From Entonaema liquescens (Eukaryota; Ascomycota; Sordariomycetes; Xylariales; Xylariaceae): a stretch of DNA of 64,000 nt. Location of the stretch: assembly GCA_902805475.1 (NCBI GenBank), contig CADCSX010000002.1:2294001-2358000 (forward strand), written 5' to 3'. The position numbers were made by a program, and so were the translations under genes. This document shows positions 33,187 to 46,500 of this stretch, piece by piece. The notes beneath the pieces are model-generated. The model worked only from the letters and a program-made list of their open reading frames with translations, did no database searches and was not told where the DNA came from. The number at the start of each line of letters is the position of its first letter. Position 1 is the first letter of the stretch.

Positions 33187-36100
33187 ATGGGGGTCTTTGC
33201 ATACCGTGCATATAACCCAGGCGCGCTCTCTCTGCATTTCGTTCGGGAAGGATTCCAAAGGATCTAGAGCGTTGAAGATCACCCGTGCCGGCACCCTTGT
33301 CCTTCCTCGACTTTGCTGCAGGGCTGGGTTAGCGTCTATTTGGAGCATGTATACTAGGATCGTTATTGCATGGGGAAGCTTGTTATTTCGTTACGACCTT
33401 TGGCACGCTTGGGGGAGTTGGGAAAATTTCAAATTACGAAATGGCCTCGAATGTGGTCTTATTACACGTCTTGTGCTACTGCATGGGTGCTACGGTCTGA
33501 GATTGAGCGAGATATATGTGTATGTGTGCTAGGAAGCTTGCGGATTGTATACTCAACTTTCCCATCTTGCAGGCTTGCCGACTTGCCGCCCTGCTGTTTC
33601 ATTCTCAAAGAGGTTCCAAGGAGCGAGATAATATTTCTTTAGATGCTAGGTTTAACAAAGCATTGTATCGCGTCACCGTACCCGTGCCTGAATGCTATTG
33701 TTGATAACGCTCAGCACTGCGAATAGAACTTATTGATTAGGGTTGCGTATCTTATTCAACCGTAACGAATTGTAAGCTGATTTGAAGAGGTATGGATAGG
33801 GTTCTGACAGTCGCGAGTAGTTGCCGCAAAGAATTTGGGGGCTGTTGAATTGCCGTGGAGGTCTCGAACTTGTTGTCTCTAATTAGAAGAGCGAGTCATT
33901 ATCGAGTACGACCGAGTTATCAATTTATAGATCTGGACTCGTTCTAATTGTGTTGATTGGCAATGTCGTTGACGCAGTATGAATAGCTATGGCACGGTCT
34001 CATATTTACGGTGCCATTCATATTACACAGCGTCGTGCTTCCGTATCAAGCCACGGCCACTGCCGGCAGTCCTTCGTTACCAGGTCAGGACCGATATCTT
34101 GCGCGACTTCGCCATGATACTGAATACTGTTGTCGTTCAGCGAGTCAGCTTACTCATTTTGGTGCAACCCGTTTGAATGCCCGATAAGCCACACGTGGTA
34201 TGGAAAAGCCAGTGACTGAAATCCACCGCACTTCAGCTGTCGCGCTGGCTGACCGGTAATCAATTCCGATAGAATTTGAGAGTCATCGAAGTTATACAGC
34301 TGATAATTCTCTCAAAATTTTCATATAATCGGCGACTCACGTGGACCGTTTGTATATGGATAATCTTGGAAGTGATGCATCGTGGTCGGAAATATTTTGA
34401 TTATTCCAACCAAGCACGTCTGCATGGATTATATTTTCCACAAATCTGAATCTGACATCTGACTGTGTAGCAGCGATTGTGCCTGATAGATCTTGCTTTA
34501 GTTTTCGGCGTCAACAGGAATCTCGTTGGGAGAAGAGGGGCTACGGGCGTGGACAGCGAATCTTACCCACCCTATGGCGGCTGCAGTTATATGCGGGCTC
34601 TTCCCTTGCTTAACGTTCGCTTCTTGAATACAACGCAAGTACATGTCCTGCAGGCTACGAGTTCTGGACTATTCCGAGCCCGTCTCTTTTGGCTTACGGT
34701 TGGAGGGCGTTGATAACCATGCATGTCTTGCATTTATTCTTCTCAACGGAGAGTTCGGTACAGACTTAAAGTTAGCTTCCTTAAGGGGATCAGAGTCGAC
34801 CCACGAGCCAGACAGAGAACTCCAGATCCCGTGACGTCGACCGATTCCGAGTGGTTGGGAGAGCTACCGCTTTCCAATGCGACGGGTTGAGAACACTCGG
34901 TAGAATATGATGAGAAATGTATCTCTTATGAGGTCCAGATTCCGGTAGTTATTCTACACTAGTAAGTATGCGAGAATTAAAGAATATATAGAACATTCCA
35001 TTCGACTGCAGCATCATTTACCGAGCTCTTCTTGTAGAGTCTTGCATCTTATGAAGATACTTGATCCGACTTGATATCTGTACTAGTCTTGGTTCTTGTG
35101 GCCCATACTATTGGCAGTTTATTATCGTGCTCGGTATATTGCCGACTTTTATCACCTAGGCCAGAACCTATCCCGAGATACTGGGTTCACCATTTCTTAC
35201 GAGTGTCGGTCTGTTGGTACCCCTTTCTTGGTCCACTGAAGTTATTGATATAGCAGTTTAAACTATCATAACGAATTTGCAACTTATTGTCTAGCGTCCT
35301 GGCTAATGCAACGGGTTACCTGACGGGCCTTGTCGAAGTCACGTTACGTTAGCAATAATTAAGGAGACCGACCCAGTTGCGGCCTTCGCTTAGACGTTAG
35401 ACTGAGGCTTGCGAATGGAAGAAACCATCGCGGCCTGGCGTCCGTTCGGGTCGACTCCACATTTCAACACTTGAACATTCCGGTAGCACGAGGTACGGGT
35501 ATCCGCTATTAAAAGTTGACCGAATGTAGACAAGTGTCTTAGAGTCGGCCCAGTCCGAAGATTGAAACTGGAACCGGATAGTTAATCGCGAACTGTGCAA
35601 TTAACCCCATTAACTTGGGGTCTGGAGAAGGGGGTAACCATAAACCCGCTATTTGTTGTCTCCGTAATATGGTAAATTTCTTTTCGACTAGTTTTAACCT
35701 TATAATAATTTCCGCTGATGACGTCTCGAGATGCCTATCGTCCTCTGGCGGGACTCTAAATTCAAGCGTTGCTACCCGTTCGAGGTTGTGAAACAGAACC
35801 TGGCCTGTTGTGTTTAAAGCCTCATCATTGTGTGGAACATAGTATGGTGCGAAACAACCACGAAATAGATTCGAAAAGGACTCGAGATAACTCGAAGCTT
35901 CGCTGATGTTCTAGAGGCCGAACTATCTCCAAATACGTGAGAACCCGTCTTGGATCGGGTTACCCAGCATAGGATAACTCGTTGCGAAACGCGTTGGGAG
36001 CACATGCGTAAAAGGTCGACTAAGGCTTGACAGGGTATTTCGATTGTTCGATTGCTCACTGGTTAGCGTAAGGATTGGCAGGACCAACATAGTATCCCGG

Positions 36101-39100
36101 ACCGAAAAGCATGGGATGGACGTGCGGACCATAGCCCTGATAGCGTCTAATTATAAATGACCGACATGCTTCTAGGGTAACGATAGTCGTTCACGACGCC
36201 AAGAAGAACGTCGTTCATCGACTTTAGTCATTTTTGGAATTGAGCGATTTCTTCCAAATTGCTACATCGAAATAACAGGAAAAGAACGGAAGAGTCGAAT
36301 AAGAGTCGTTTTTGCATAATACAACGGGTAATGAGGAGACGTTATCATCGCTGCAAGGATCAGAATCCTAGCACAAAACACAACAAAAGCTTGACTTGAC
36401 AGCCCGAATAATTCCAGTAGTTCCAACGAGGCCTGTCTTCGTTGGTGGTGGGTATTCGGTGAAGTCACAGTCACGCCAAGGTGCTCTCGCCTTTCGTCTT
36501 TGACCCAACTTTGCTAACTCTGCTAATTCTGCTCACTTTAGCTTGCGATTCCGCGCGTGCCAAGGCCATGATCCATGTTGCGGCGACTTTTCAAAGACCA
36601 AGAGAAACGGGTAAGCCGCCGCGTCGGCAGAGGGATGGCAAATTCGCAGATGTATGTGCGTAGAAGCGCCGGATGTGGCTTTTGCCTAGACTTACTAGAC
36701 TTGAATACGGTTAGGAGTCAAGCGAGCGCAAGGACCAGGGCAAAAGACTAGCCCCTGAATCCTGCCCATTCGCAGCAGGCTACACATTCTATGCCTGCTT
36801 TTGATGACGTATATGGCAATGGTTGACAGGCACTAGATTGTAAAGGAGCTTAGCGCCGCTATTCCAAGGCTTGTCTTTTCGCCGCAATTTATTATTTTTC
36901 ATCGTCCGTAACGTTGGTCGTTATCGAAAGCGTTTTAGAGAAGCATGTTTCGTGCTTTCTTGCCCATTGATTTTCTACGCCCTAAGTAATCTCGGGCAAA
37001 AGCTTTTAGGACAGCTGATGGTGTGGACTCCCGTGACTTCAGCTCCGCCGGCTCTCACCTTGGTCCACACCTAGCCATCCAAGACTACCGTGTACCTGAA
37101 CTTATCTAAGCAGAAACAAGACCGGGAGGTCAGGAGGTCAAGAAATAGGAAATGTAATCGAACGGCCTAACCCCACGTAATAAGTCGGCAGTTTGTTGTT
37201 GGGTAGCAAACGTGTTATTCCATGTGCGCAACTAGAAGAAGTCTCTCGCGTTTGAATTGGTTACCGAAATATAGTAGCGAGGTCCAATGTCGCCCTCCTT
37301 TTCGCGGAGGGTCGTGTCGCCATGTATGCTCTTTACATAGACACGCAGTCGAGACGGGATCGCGGAATTCTGCGGTGTTTTTTCGTGGAGTCGTGCAACC
37401 AGTACTACCCAACCATCTGACCTTTTTTATGGGCTCTCGTGGGATTTTATGGGTTTTATGGATTTTAATGGGCCTATGCGCGGTAGTCGACAGGCCAGAC
37501 AGGCCAGACCAGGCAGGCCGAAGCAACCGTGGACAGGGCGGTAATCGATGAAACAAGGGTATAAGGATATTCGTGCTTTAAGCTTACCCACCGATGAATT
37601 CATCTCTTAGCGTAGACTGCGTAGACTGCGTAGCTTAGGTAGTAGCAGGTAGAATAGGCGAGAAGTCCCAGTAGCCACGCAGCTACGTTAGGGTATCAAG
37701 CGAGAAGCGAGAAGCGGTGATGAGACTCCCCGTACGACTCCCCAAGTTTTCCCCCCCAAAGACTCCCCATATTGACTGCGCCCCTCCTATGACATCAGAT
37801 GGTAATCCCATTTGGTGAGGCTCATGGCAGACTCCGTCATTCTCGTCATTCTCACTTTGTTTGCGAGTTCCTATTGTCTGGTCTCGGTCATCTGCGATTT
37901 TGAGTTCTTTGTGCCCGCATCGGTAAAGCTGTATGCGTAAATGCGTACATTTCGTGCATCTTAAGAAAAAATGTGATGGAGGGTAAGATAGTAAGAGGTA
38001 CCATGGTACTTACGAAAGAAATACCTTAAAGAGGGAAAATACCTACCTAGGTACCCAGCCTAAGACACGTATTCGGAATAGGATACATGTCACGTACGAA
38101 CTTTCATGTGTTACCTGACCTAAAACTCTACCTAAGGTAGGTACGTACTGTATATCATGTACCTACGTACAATTACATGTCAGATTGATATGGATGTATG
38201 GATGTATGGATGTATGGGCAGAGATGGAAAGAAACAACCAGTCAACCAGTCAACCAGTAATTCCTTCTTATGTGTGTACCAAACTTTACTGCCTGTCCCC
38301 CATTTCCTTTCCCCATTTCCCCCCCATTTTTCCCCAACTCTTTCCCACAAAAATAACAATCGAAAGGGGGAAATGAATAAGACATGAATTATTTCCCGCA
38401 TTCTCCCCCAGAGAACGAGATATCAAAATCAGAAGAGGCGTGTGCCTCGGGCTGCATAGACATGGGGTCGTCTGACATGAATCCTACATCCGGTTGACCC
38501 CAAGGGGGAGCCCCGGATTTGCCAGCTTCCTCCTCGTCCAACGTATCCATTGAACACCACTGAACCATTGAACCATTGAACCATCGAACGTATCCAAACA
38601 TATCTAACGTACCAACGTACCAACGTATTAACGTATCAACGCAATTGACGTCTCGTCTTGTCGGATTTGTCCCGATTTTCCTCGGTTGAAAGCAAGCCAC
38701 CGGCCTGCCAGACGAAGGAAACATTGAGCAGCCCAACCTGCAGACTTGCAGCCGAAATGCTGTCGTCATACCTATGAACGCGGGTCGAAGGGTTGAAGTC
38801 GCTCATCGAGCTGCCTCTTTTCTTTACTAGAAGCCCAATTCCATTCCCCTTCCACCCGATTGCCCGCCGCAAATTGCATGAGAATTCCGCCAGTTCGACC
38901 AATTCGCTGCTTTGGAACTGTCTCATCCCTGTCATGATCCGTTGCGTAGTCCCGGTAACATCGTGTACGGGAGAGGAACGTGCAGGGTCCAGTAGTTCCA
39001 GCACCAGATGCGGTAGTCGATGAAGTAGCGCCGACTCACTTTTCTACTATTTTTATTGGGCACTATGTAATTCCTTTAATATTTTTTTTTCTTCTCTATT

Positions 39101-40254
39101 CTCGTTAAGCAGGTTAAGGAATGGAGACCCCGAAATACATCCACTTTACTCCCCCCTGCAATTCTCTCAAGGTACCTTACTCATATTACATACCTAACAT
39201 GTACTACCATGATGTGGATACTTCCTTAGTACGGATGCATCTACAACTGGAAACATCTTACATGTAGATGATGATCGAGTCAAGTATACCTAAACATTAA
39301 CTACCCATATCTCCACATATATCTTAATGTACATCAGCATCCCGCAAGTGTGGACTGACCGACTATGAGAAAAGTAATGCATACCTACATCCTATACACA
39401 TACATCTATACATCTACATATTATGGTAATGAGTATGTATGTATTATGTAGGTAGGTAAGGTTGCGGATCAGGTAGCAGACAGAGAAAAAAAAAAGGATG
39501 ATGTATGTAGTAGGTATGAGGTATGAGGTAGGATGATAGAAGCAGACAGGACAAAGCTGACTGCTACTACCACTGCTACTGCTACTGCTTGCTACTGCCT
39601 CATCGTTACTGGACTGGTTTCCGAGATCCTTGATAACTTCCCACTTTTGTTTTTACGGTTTCCATCGCTCTCTCTACATATTTACATGTAAGTAGTCAGG
39701 TAGTGTACCTCCATGTCAGGTCCACGCCTCCATGTTAAGATCCTGGTTCTATCAGTCTTGCCTTCTCCTAACCTTTATTCGCTTAGTCTCTTTTTTTTTT
39801 TGGTCTATTCTTCATACCTCATACCTCGTGGGTACCTTTTCCTAAGATTCTTGGCTATTCGCTATTCCCTATTTCCTTAAATAATCTCCACGTCCCACGC
39901 CGTCTATCCTCGTGTATATATACTGGAGACTATCCCCAGACCGGCGTGCGCGTTTGTTCGAAAGTCTTGTTCCTCCCCTCAGCCTTTTGTCTCGGGCCCA
40001 AACTCTACCGCTCAAGCCGCTCAAGCCGCTCAAGCCACCCACATCATAATACCTCCTCTCCGTCCCCATACCATAGATCTCGCGATCTAGCTTTGTTTAT
40101 TATATCTCCCTTCCCCTTCCCTCCCTTTCCTCCGGGCCTGGGTGGTACCGGTAGAGTGTTTCTCATAACGGGAGACATCCTCTCTAGATTAGTCACTTGA
40201 ACGTCTCACCCTGGAACATCCGTCTACTATAGAGTCTCCGTGTTCCAAACAGCC
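33187..40254. other. Gene-poor region of 7 kb with microsatellites
   Basis: No frame here is convincingly coding; the longest (33077-33532, 37215-37556, 38389-38769) overlap on both strands and have random-looking composition. Simple repeats: GTATGGAT units at 38189-38217, AACCATTG and AACGTACC/AACGTATC units at 38560-38640, GCTACT units at 39557-39598, and poly-T at 39790-39801. Phrases such as GCGTAGACT repeat at 37610-37632. The final 200 bases before 40255 are pyrimidine-rich, as in many fungal promoters. No transposase, integrase or LTR could be recognised, but old, decayed elements cannot be excluded. Confidence 0.5.
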
Positions 40255-42353
40255 ATGGAGGCGTCTAAGGAAGAGCGTCCGACCTACAGCTCCGAGGAGA
40301 CTGTGGGTCACGTTAACGGCGGCCGCACGGCTATAGGTCCGACCGTTGACCAGACTCTTGCCGAGAAGGTCGCCGAGAAGGAGAAGGTAAAGACGGAGAC
40401 CGGAAAACGAGAATTGAAGGAAGAAGATTGCGAGAACGAACTGGGCTTTGCTTTCTCCTGGGGAAAGAAGTGGTGGATTCTTACCGTCATCTTCCTTGTT
40501 CAAACTTCGATGAACTTTAACACCTCCCTGTACTCGAACGGTCTTGAAGGCATCTCACAGGAGTTCGGTGTAAGTGAGCAAGCCGCCCGTGTTGGCGCCG
40601 CAGTCTTCCTCATAACCTATGCCTTCGGCTGTGAGCTATGGGCTCCTTGGTCTGAAGAGTTCGGCCGGAAACCTATCTTACAGGCTTCTATGTTTTTTGT
40701 CAACATTTTCACTCTGCCAGTCGCTCTAGCTCCCAACTTTGGCTGCCTGCTAGCTGGAAGGGCCCTCGGGGGTCTTTCTACCGCTGGAGGAAGTGTGACA
40801 CTTGGTATGGTGGCCGATATGTTTGAAAGCGATAGACAACAATACGCCGTGGCTTACATGTGAGTTTCCATATCTGATTTTCTTTTTGGTAACATTCGCT
40901 CGCGTTCCCGTTTTAACCTCTCGTGTAAGAGAGAGATAGCCGATGAAATCTCAATATATACTGACTAGGATTCCTTCGTAGTGTATTCTCTTCCGTTGGC
41001 GGATCTATTCTTGGCCCCATCGTCGGCGGTTTCGTACAGATCCTTCCCCCGGACCAGGCGTGGCGGTGGTGCACCTGGATCCAGCTGATATTCGGCGGAG
41101 CTGTGCAATTATTGCATCTTTTCACGGTACCCGAAACGCGAACAACAATCATGCTAAACAGAATTGCCAAGAAGCGCCGAGAGAGTGGCGAGGACCCCAA
41201 CGTCTACGGCCCCGACGAGATAGAGTCTTTCTGGGCTCGATTCACGTTTAAGGAACTCATTTACACCTGGCTCCGCCCTTTCCGCATGTTCCTCACCGAG
41301 CCGATCGTGCTTACACTGTCTCTGCTCTCTGGTTTTTCGGATGCCCTTATCTTCATGCAAATCCAGTCGTTTGCGCTCGTCTACAAGCGCTGGGACTTTA
41401 ACGCTTGGCAGATCGGCCTCGCTTTCGTTCCTATCGGTCTCGGTTATATTTTCGGATGGCTTCTTTTCTTGCCTGCGTTCAAGCGAAACCAAAGGCGTCG
41501 CGAAAAACATCCCGAAGACGAGCACGCCCAGTATGAATCCCGTCTTTCCCTCTTGCTTTGGCTCGTTCCATGCTTGCCTGTCGGTCTCATAATCTTCGCT
41601 TGGACGAGCGGTGGTCCGCCGCTACACTGGATTGGCTCTATGTTCGGCACATGCATAATCGGCATTGCCAACTACGCCATCTACATGGCTACAATTGACT
41701 ACATGATCTGTGCGTACGGACCTTACTCTGCTTCGGCTACCGGTGGTAACGGTTGGGCGCGTGACTTCCTGGCTGGTGTTCTCACTCTTCCGGCGACTCC
41801 CTTTTATACCAACATCGGTGCTGAGAAAGGTCTAAACCTGGAGTACGCGTCAACAATCCTGTTCTGTATCGCATTTGTCCTGGTCATTGCTGTGTATGTC
41901 ATCTACTGGAAGGGACCAACGCTACGTAAGCGCTCGCCCTTTGCCCAGAGCTTGGCTCAAGGTGCTGCCCAGTTTGGTGGCCATGCTCTGAGCCACGTCC
42001 ACTCCCACCGCCCATCGACAGCAGGAGGTGAAACGCGACCACACACATCTACTACCCACTCGCGACCAACGACTGCACCAAACGCGCCGACCCTGGAAAC
42101 CATGCAAAAGCGACCTGGTGACCGCATGTCCGCATCGCGACACAACTCCTACTACTCCAGCGCACAGGCTGCAAGCCGACGCCAGAGCCGACAGGCCAGC
42201 CGCAACGCTAGCAGAAGGAACAGTAACGATCGCCGGATGTCTACTGATACTGAGGAGGAGGAAGGAATATCTCACCACCATCTTCATAATCGACTCCAGA
42301 ACCTAAATACCATTGCTTCGCTGCCAACGCAACCAACAGAGCCCCGACAGTAG
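40255..42353 (+). CDS. MFS drug/H+ antiporter, DHA1 type
   Basis: Two exons, 40255-40859 and 40982-42353, with a 122-nt intron (GTGAGT, TCGTAG), give 658 aa. A charged N-terminal domain of about 75 residues is followed by twelve helices. The loop between TM2 and TM3 has WSEEFGRKP (MFS motif A). The region around TM5 reads SSVGGSILGPIVGG, matching the antiporter motif C of DHA1 proteins, and it is followed by WRWCTWIQLIFGG. The C-terminal tail after TM12 is unusually long (about 130 residues) and very rich in Ser, Arg and His (ASRRQSRQASRNASRR), suggesting phosphorylation control. Relatives export polyamines, azoles or other toxic compounds; the substrate is not predictable. Confidence 0.92.
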
Positions 42354-43522
42354 AGCGGTGTTGACCTAATATTGCCATATTTTACGAACTCTTGATGATA
42401 TGGGAACCGCCGAGAGGAAGATGCTGCTGCTGTAACGCGTCGGAGTGATTCGGTTGTATATATACATATATCGCGCTTACATAAAACATATACAGCAGCA
42501 TCAAGGGCGGAGTGGTGGTAGAGAGGGACGCTGCGATGTGTGTCCAGCAGAGACTTAACCGGCTCCTCTGTCTTTATATTATTCCCAAGGCACCGGGGTT
42601 TCTTGTGCGGGCTGCTGGAACTGAAACGTCGGGATGGCATTCCATTGGGCGTTTGCGTGAGGTGTTTTTTTTTCTCTCCTTCACTGTTCCAAGGAGCGCT
42701 CGTCTGCTGGAGTCGGTTCGGTTCCCGCCAGTTCTGATTGGTGGGCCAGGGCGTCGAAGTTTCCATATCTACTACTACACTCATGAATGAAAGAGCCCAT
42801 TTATTTATTAAAAGAAAATTGTCTTCCTATGTGTTTGCTCTCGTGCTGTCTCGTACTTGCCGACTTGTTGTATGTGCGCAGACGCGCACGGCACACAAGC
42901 CTTGACTGGCGATTATTACTCCCGATCAAGTCCTACGTCTGCAACGCAACGTTGCCCAGGTTCCACTCGTAGCCGTAGCATGATGCTGTTGATAGAAATT
43001 GCTTCGCCGTGAGTTGCTTTGCAGTAGCATAATCATGATATATAGCTCATGAAACTCTTTTGTCCACTTTTTTCTTCTTCTCCCTTCTTATGCGTTCTCC
43101 CAATCCTACTGAATCATCCTCTTCTTAGACACCACCGGGACACACGATAATAGCGCATACTAAACCTACCTGCCTTCCTGAGATAGACGAGCTTGGATGG
43201 AGCATAGATCTGCAGAAGGGCGAACGAAAAATTTTATCCATCGAGATGCTCAGTATCGAGTGTTACTATAAAGCTCAAAAAGGATTTTACCGATGCACTC
43301 GGTTAGCTATGGGCGTATCTTGTATCACCAGTAATAATAACAGAGAAGGGTTATAAGACTGGCAACTTAACTGTTACAACGAGAGTAATCTCACGAAAAA
43401 AGAGGGCCCCATGTAAAAGTCAATACGACGTTATGTCTGTTTTATTACCGTCAAGTCATACTGGTGAATTCATCTAGTTAATCTTATAATTCTACGTTTA
43501 TATGGTCTTGTACAAACAACAT
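42354..43522. other. Intergenic spacer (convergent gene ends)
   Basis: About 1.17 kb with no supported gene; the two opposed frames around 42284-42790 are shadows of each other. Confidence 0.6.
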
Positions 43523-46500
43523 TCAAAGCCTCGCGGTGCCTCTCCAATTCGATACTTTTGACGAAGTGCCGCCGAAATTATGAAGCCGTTCCCCATAAGG
43601 TACGCCTCGTCCCTAATCCGAACCTGCCAACCTTCGAATACGCGTAGCATGCGTCGCGTCACGACAAGTCCCATCCAAAAGAGTGCCATGAATGGATAGG
43701 CAAGGCGGAACGTTAGGACACGCATTTCTTGAGTGACTTCCGTATTCACGTCTACAATATGGTGAAGAGTTGCCCATGCCATGATTGGAGGCATCGCAAT
43801 CATGGCTAGCGATACTATCACTCCGGGGATAACAAACGCCCGAGTCAATACGCCAACGTCGGGGTCCAACCAGCCGCGACGTAGAACAGCGCGTACAGCA
43901 TGCGCGGGCCTGCCCCGTACAGCGTTAAGGCCCGAGAACCGAGTTTGAGGTATAGTATACCTAGAGTCCAGGCTTGAATAACCCGGATGGTGTGACCCTC
44001 TCGGAAGCCGTCAAACCGCTTCGTAGTACCTGCTCCAGCCGGATACATGTACGTATGTAGTGGCATAAGTAGGTAAAGCTCTACTAGTAGCGTAATAAGG
44101 AGGGGAATACAATAACGAGGACTGTGTAAGTATATAGTAATTTGGATGCGTGTGCCACGAATTGGAGAGCGCGCTGTATTGCATAACGATCCAGCATCGA
44201 ATCAAGCGCAGATGATGCCCATGTTCTTACTTTACTGAGTGTTGACCGTAGGTGGAAGATGAAATAACCCAGGGAGCCGAGAATGTAAACGCCAATGCTA
44301 AACGCGTAGATGTCGTTGGTTCGTATGTGAGAGGGTATAAGGATCTTAAACATGCGGCGACCAAATACGAGCGGTATAATCGTGAAGCCAACACCAGTAA
44401 CAGCCGCAAAAATCCATATGGAGAGGATGAACAGGAAGATGCGGGCGCGAAAGTAGGGAGGACGTAGACGAATTGGTAATGAGCTCCCGAGTAGAGATCT
44501 GTGTCTGGACGATCTGGCTTGCCGTCTTCCCTCCTATCTTCTTCTGATACATCGAGGAAAACTGGCTGTCCCTTAGGAATTTTAACCTGATCAGACGCTG
44601 GCGATCTCACGAAGCGACCGTCAGGGATGAGTTGTCCTGAGCTAACAAGCTTCTTCTTTTGTTGTTATGGATACTCATCTCCTCTGCGGGAATCTTTGGA
44701 GAGGGTTTCGCCTTGCCTCCCTTGAAGGTATCTTGCCACGTTTTCGGGACGACTTCGGTTTCGCTATTCACTTCGAGGAAGATCTGACGCCACCAAGGAA
44801 GATTTCGATACGGCGAATCTTCGCGCATGACTAGAATACCCTCCTCATCGACGCGACGTTCACCAAAAAGAAACCATGTCAGCCGCAGGGCTCTGGCGCA
44901 CTTTCGGAACCACCATGTGTACATGGCGTGGAGGCCGTCGCTTGGCTTAAAAAACTTAACGGCTAGAGGCATCAAAAAGTTATAAAAGAGGAGGTCAATA
45001 GGGAATTCAAGGACTGGCTCGTTGGAAGAGTAATGGATCGGAAGGACGTTAGGCAAAGTTAATGATAAACCCCATACGACACCTCCAAGACAGACGACGA
45101 CTAAAGCTCCATAAACGAAAGCCGAAAATAATATCTTGCGGAGCTGGGTAGTAACATTGCGCTCGAGAACATCGCGCACCGGATGAAATTCCGGATCGTC
45201 TGGGTCACGGATGAAGTCTGTTTTTGATTAGCAACACGAGAAGTGAAGTAGGCTAGAATCAAAGATTCCTTACATAGTACGCCTTTGCGCATAATCTTAC
45301 GACACATAGAAACGAAGAGAGCGAAATGAAACATATATCCCGTGCCGACGAACCAGTGAACGAAGATGGAGGTAAGCGGATAATTGTAGGTAAATAAAAG
45401 GCGAGACTTAATGCTCGTACCTTCGAAGAGGGGAAGTAAAGCAAAGTCTAATAGCAATCCACAATACAATGGGAATATCAACATTTCTATGCTGATGATC
45501 AATATTACCTTCATGACGCCACTGGCTTGATTTAAGGCGTCAATAATAGATGCTTCCCAGTCTTGAGCGGCCTGTCCCGTAGAAAATGGTGTTCCCCTTG
45601 CGAGATAGAATCCAGATATCACTGACATAGAGACATATCCTGCGAGGATAGCCCACGTCCTGTCATTCGCGTCCCAATAAGCAAGTATGGGGCTTGCCGA
45701 GGACGGCGGCTCGGAAAGGCTGAGATTTAGCACCCACGATCCTGGCTGAGTAACAACCGTAGGGAGTGCTTTCAAGAATTGGACCATTTCCGGCGCAAAT
45801 ATTGAAATTGCAGCCTTGGCTGTAGCTAATTTCACGAAGTAGTCGCCGCCAAAAATATACAAAATGACATGTCCGACAGACGAAAAAGCGTATCGGATAT
45901 CGCTCTTTATCATCATAAGGGCCTCATGACTGACAGCGGAGAAATTACGCACCTCGCTGACTGAGATGAGCGGAATCTCGGACATGAAACTGGCGAGAAC
46001 CCGTTCCAAAGAGCTGACGGCTACGTGTTTAGTATCGACTCTAAGCGTATGTATTAGTTGCTTTCCTTGTTCGATTCTCAGAAGTACAGTAATTGCTTCG
46101 ACGAGGGTAAATATATAGGTTGAAGTATAGCCGACAGCGAGCAGGACAGCGTCTTGAACAAACTTGGAGGCGCTGAAAACGATTCGAAGGAGCCGAGTTG
46201 GATGCGCGACAATCCATACGGATACGCGACCAACGTTATATGGAACAAATATGCACAGGAAAATAGATATGGATACGAGAAAGGCGCAAAAGATGGCGTT
46301 CTGGAAGAGGCCTGCAATCGGGCCACGCATGCCTATTAACTCCATGATCCCTTCGAAATCTTCAGCATCTTCGACGGCTTCCGGATCCAAACCAGCAGCA
46401 ACGGCAGCTTCAACAACATCCGGAGCCATCTCAATATCATCATCTTCTTCTCTGTCGACTGCGCGGTCGTTATCAAAGAATGGGGCATTCTGATTGTCAC

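Noticed and set aside
33077..33532. 151-codon plus-strand frame
   Set aside because: Random-looking composition and no start context or domain; it overlaps another equally poor frame.
38389..38769. 126-codon minus-strand frame
   Set aside because: Much of it is translated simple repeat (GTTCAATGG units) with no protein-like conservation.
42284..42790. Opposed frames of 166 and 92 codons after the DHA1 gene
   Set aside because: They overlap on both strands, have no domain or splice partner, and fall in a 3' spacer.
44200..44240. Apparent intron donor GTAAGA in the Doa10 3' region
   Set aside because: The sequence after it (RTWASSALDSMLDRYAIQRAL) continues the family, so it is exon.
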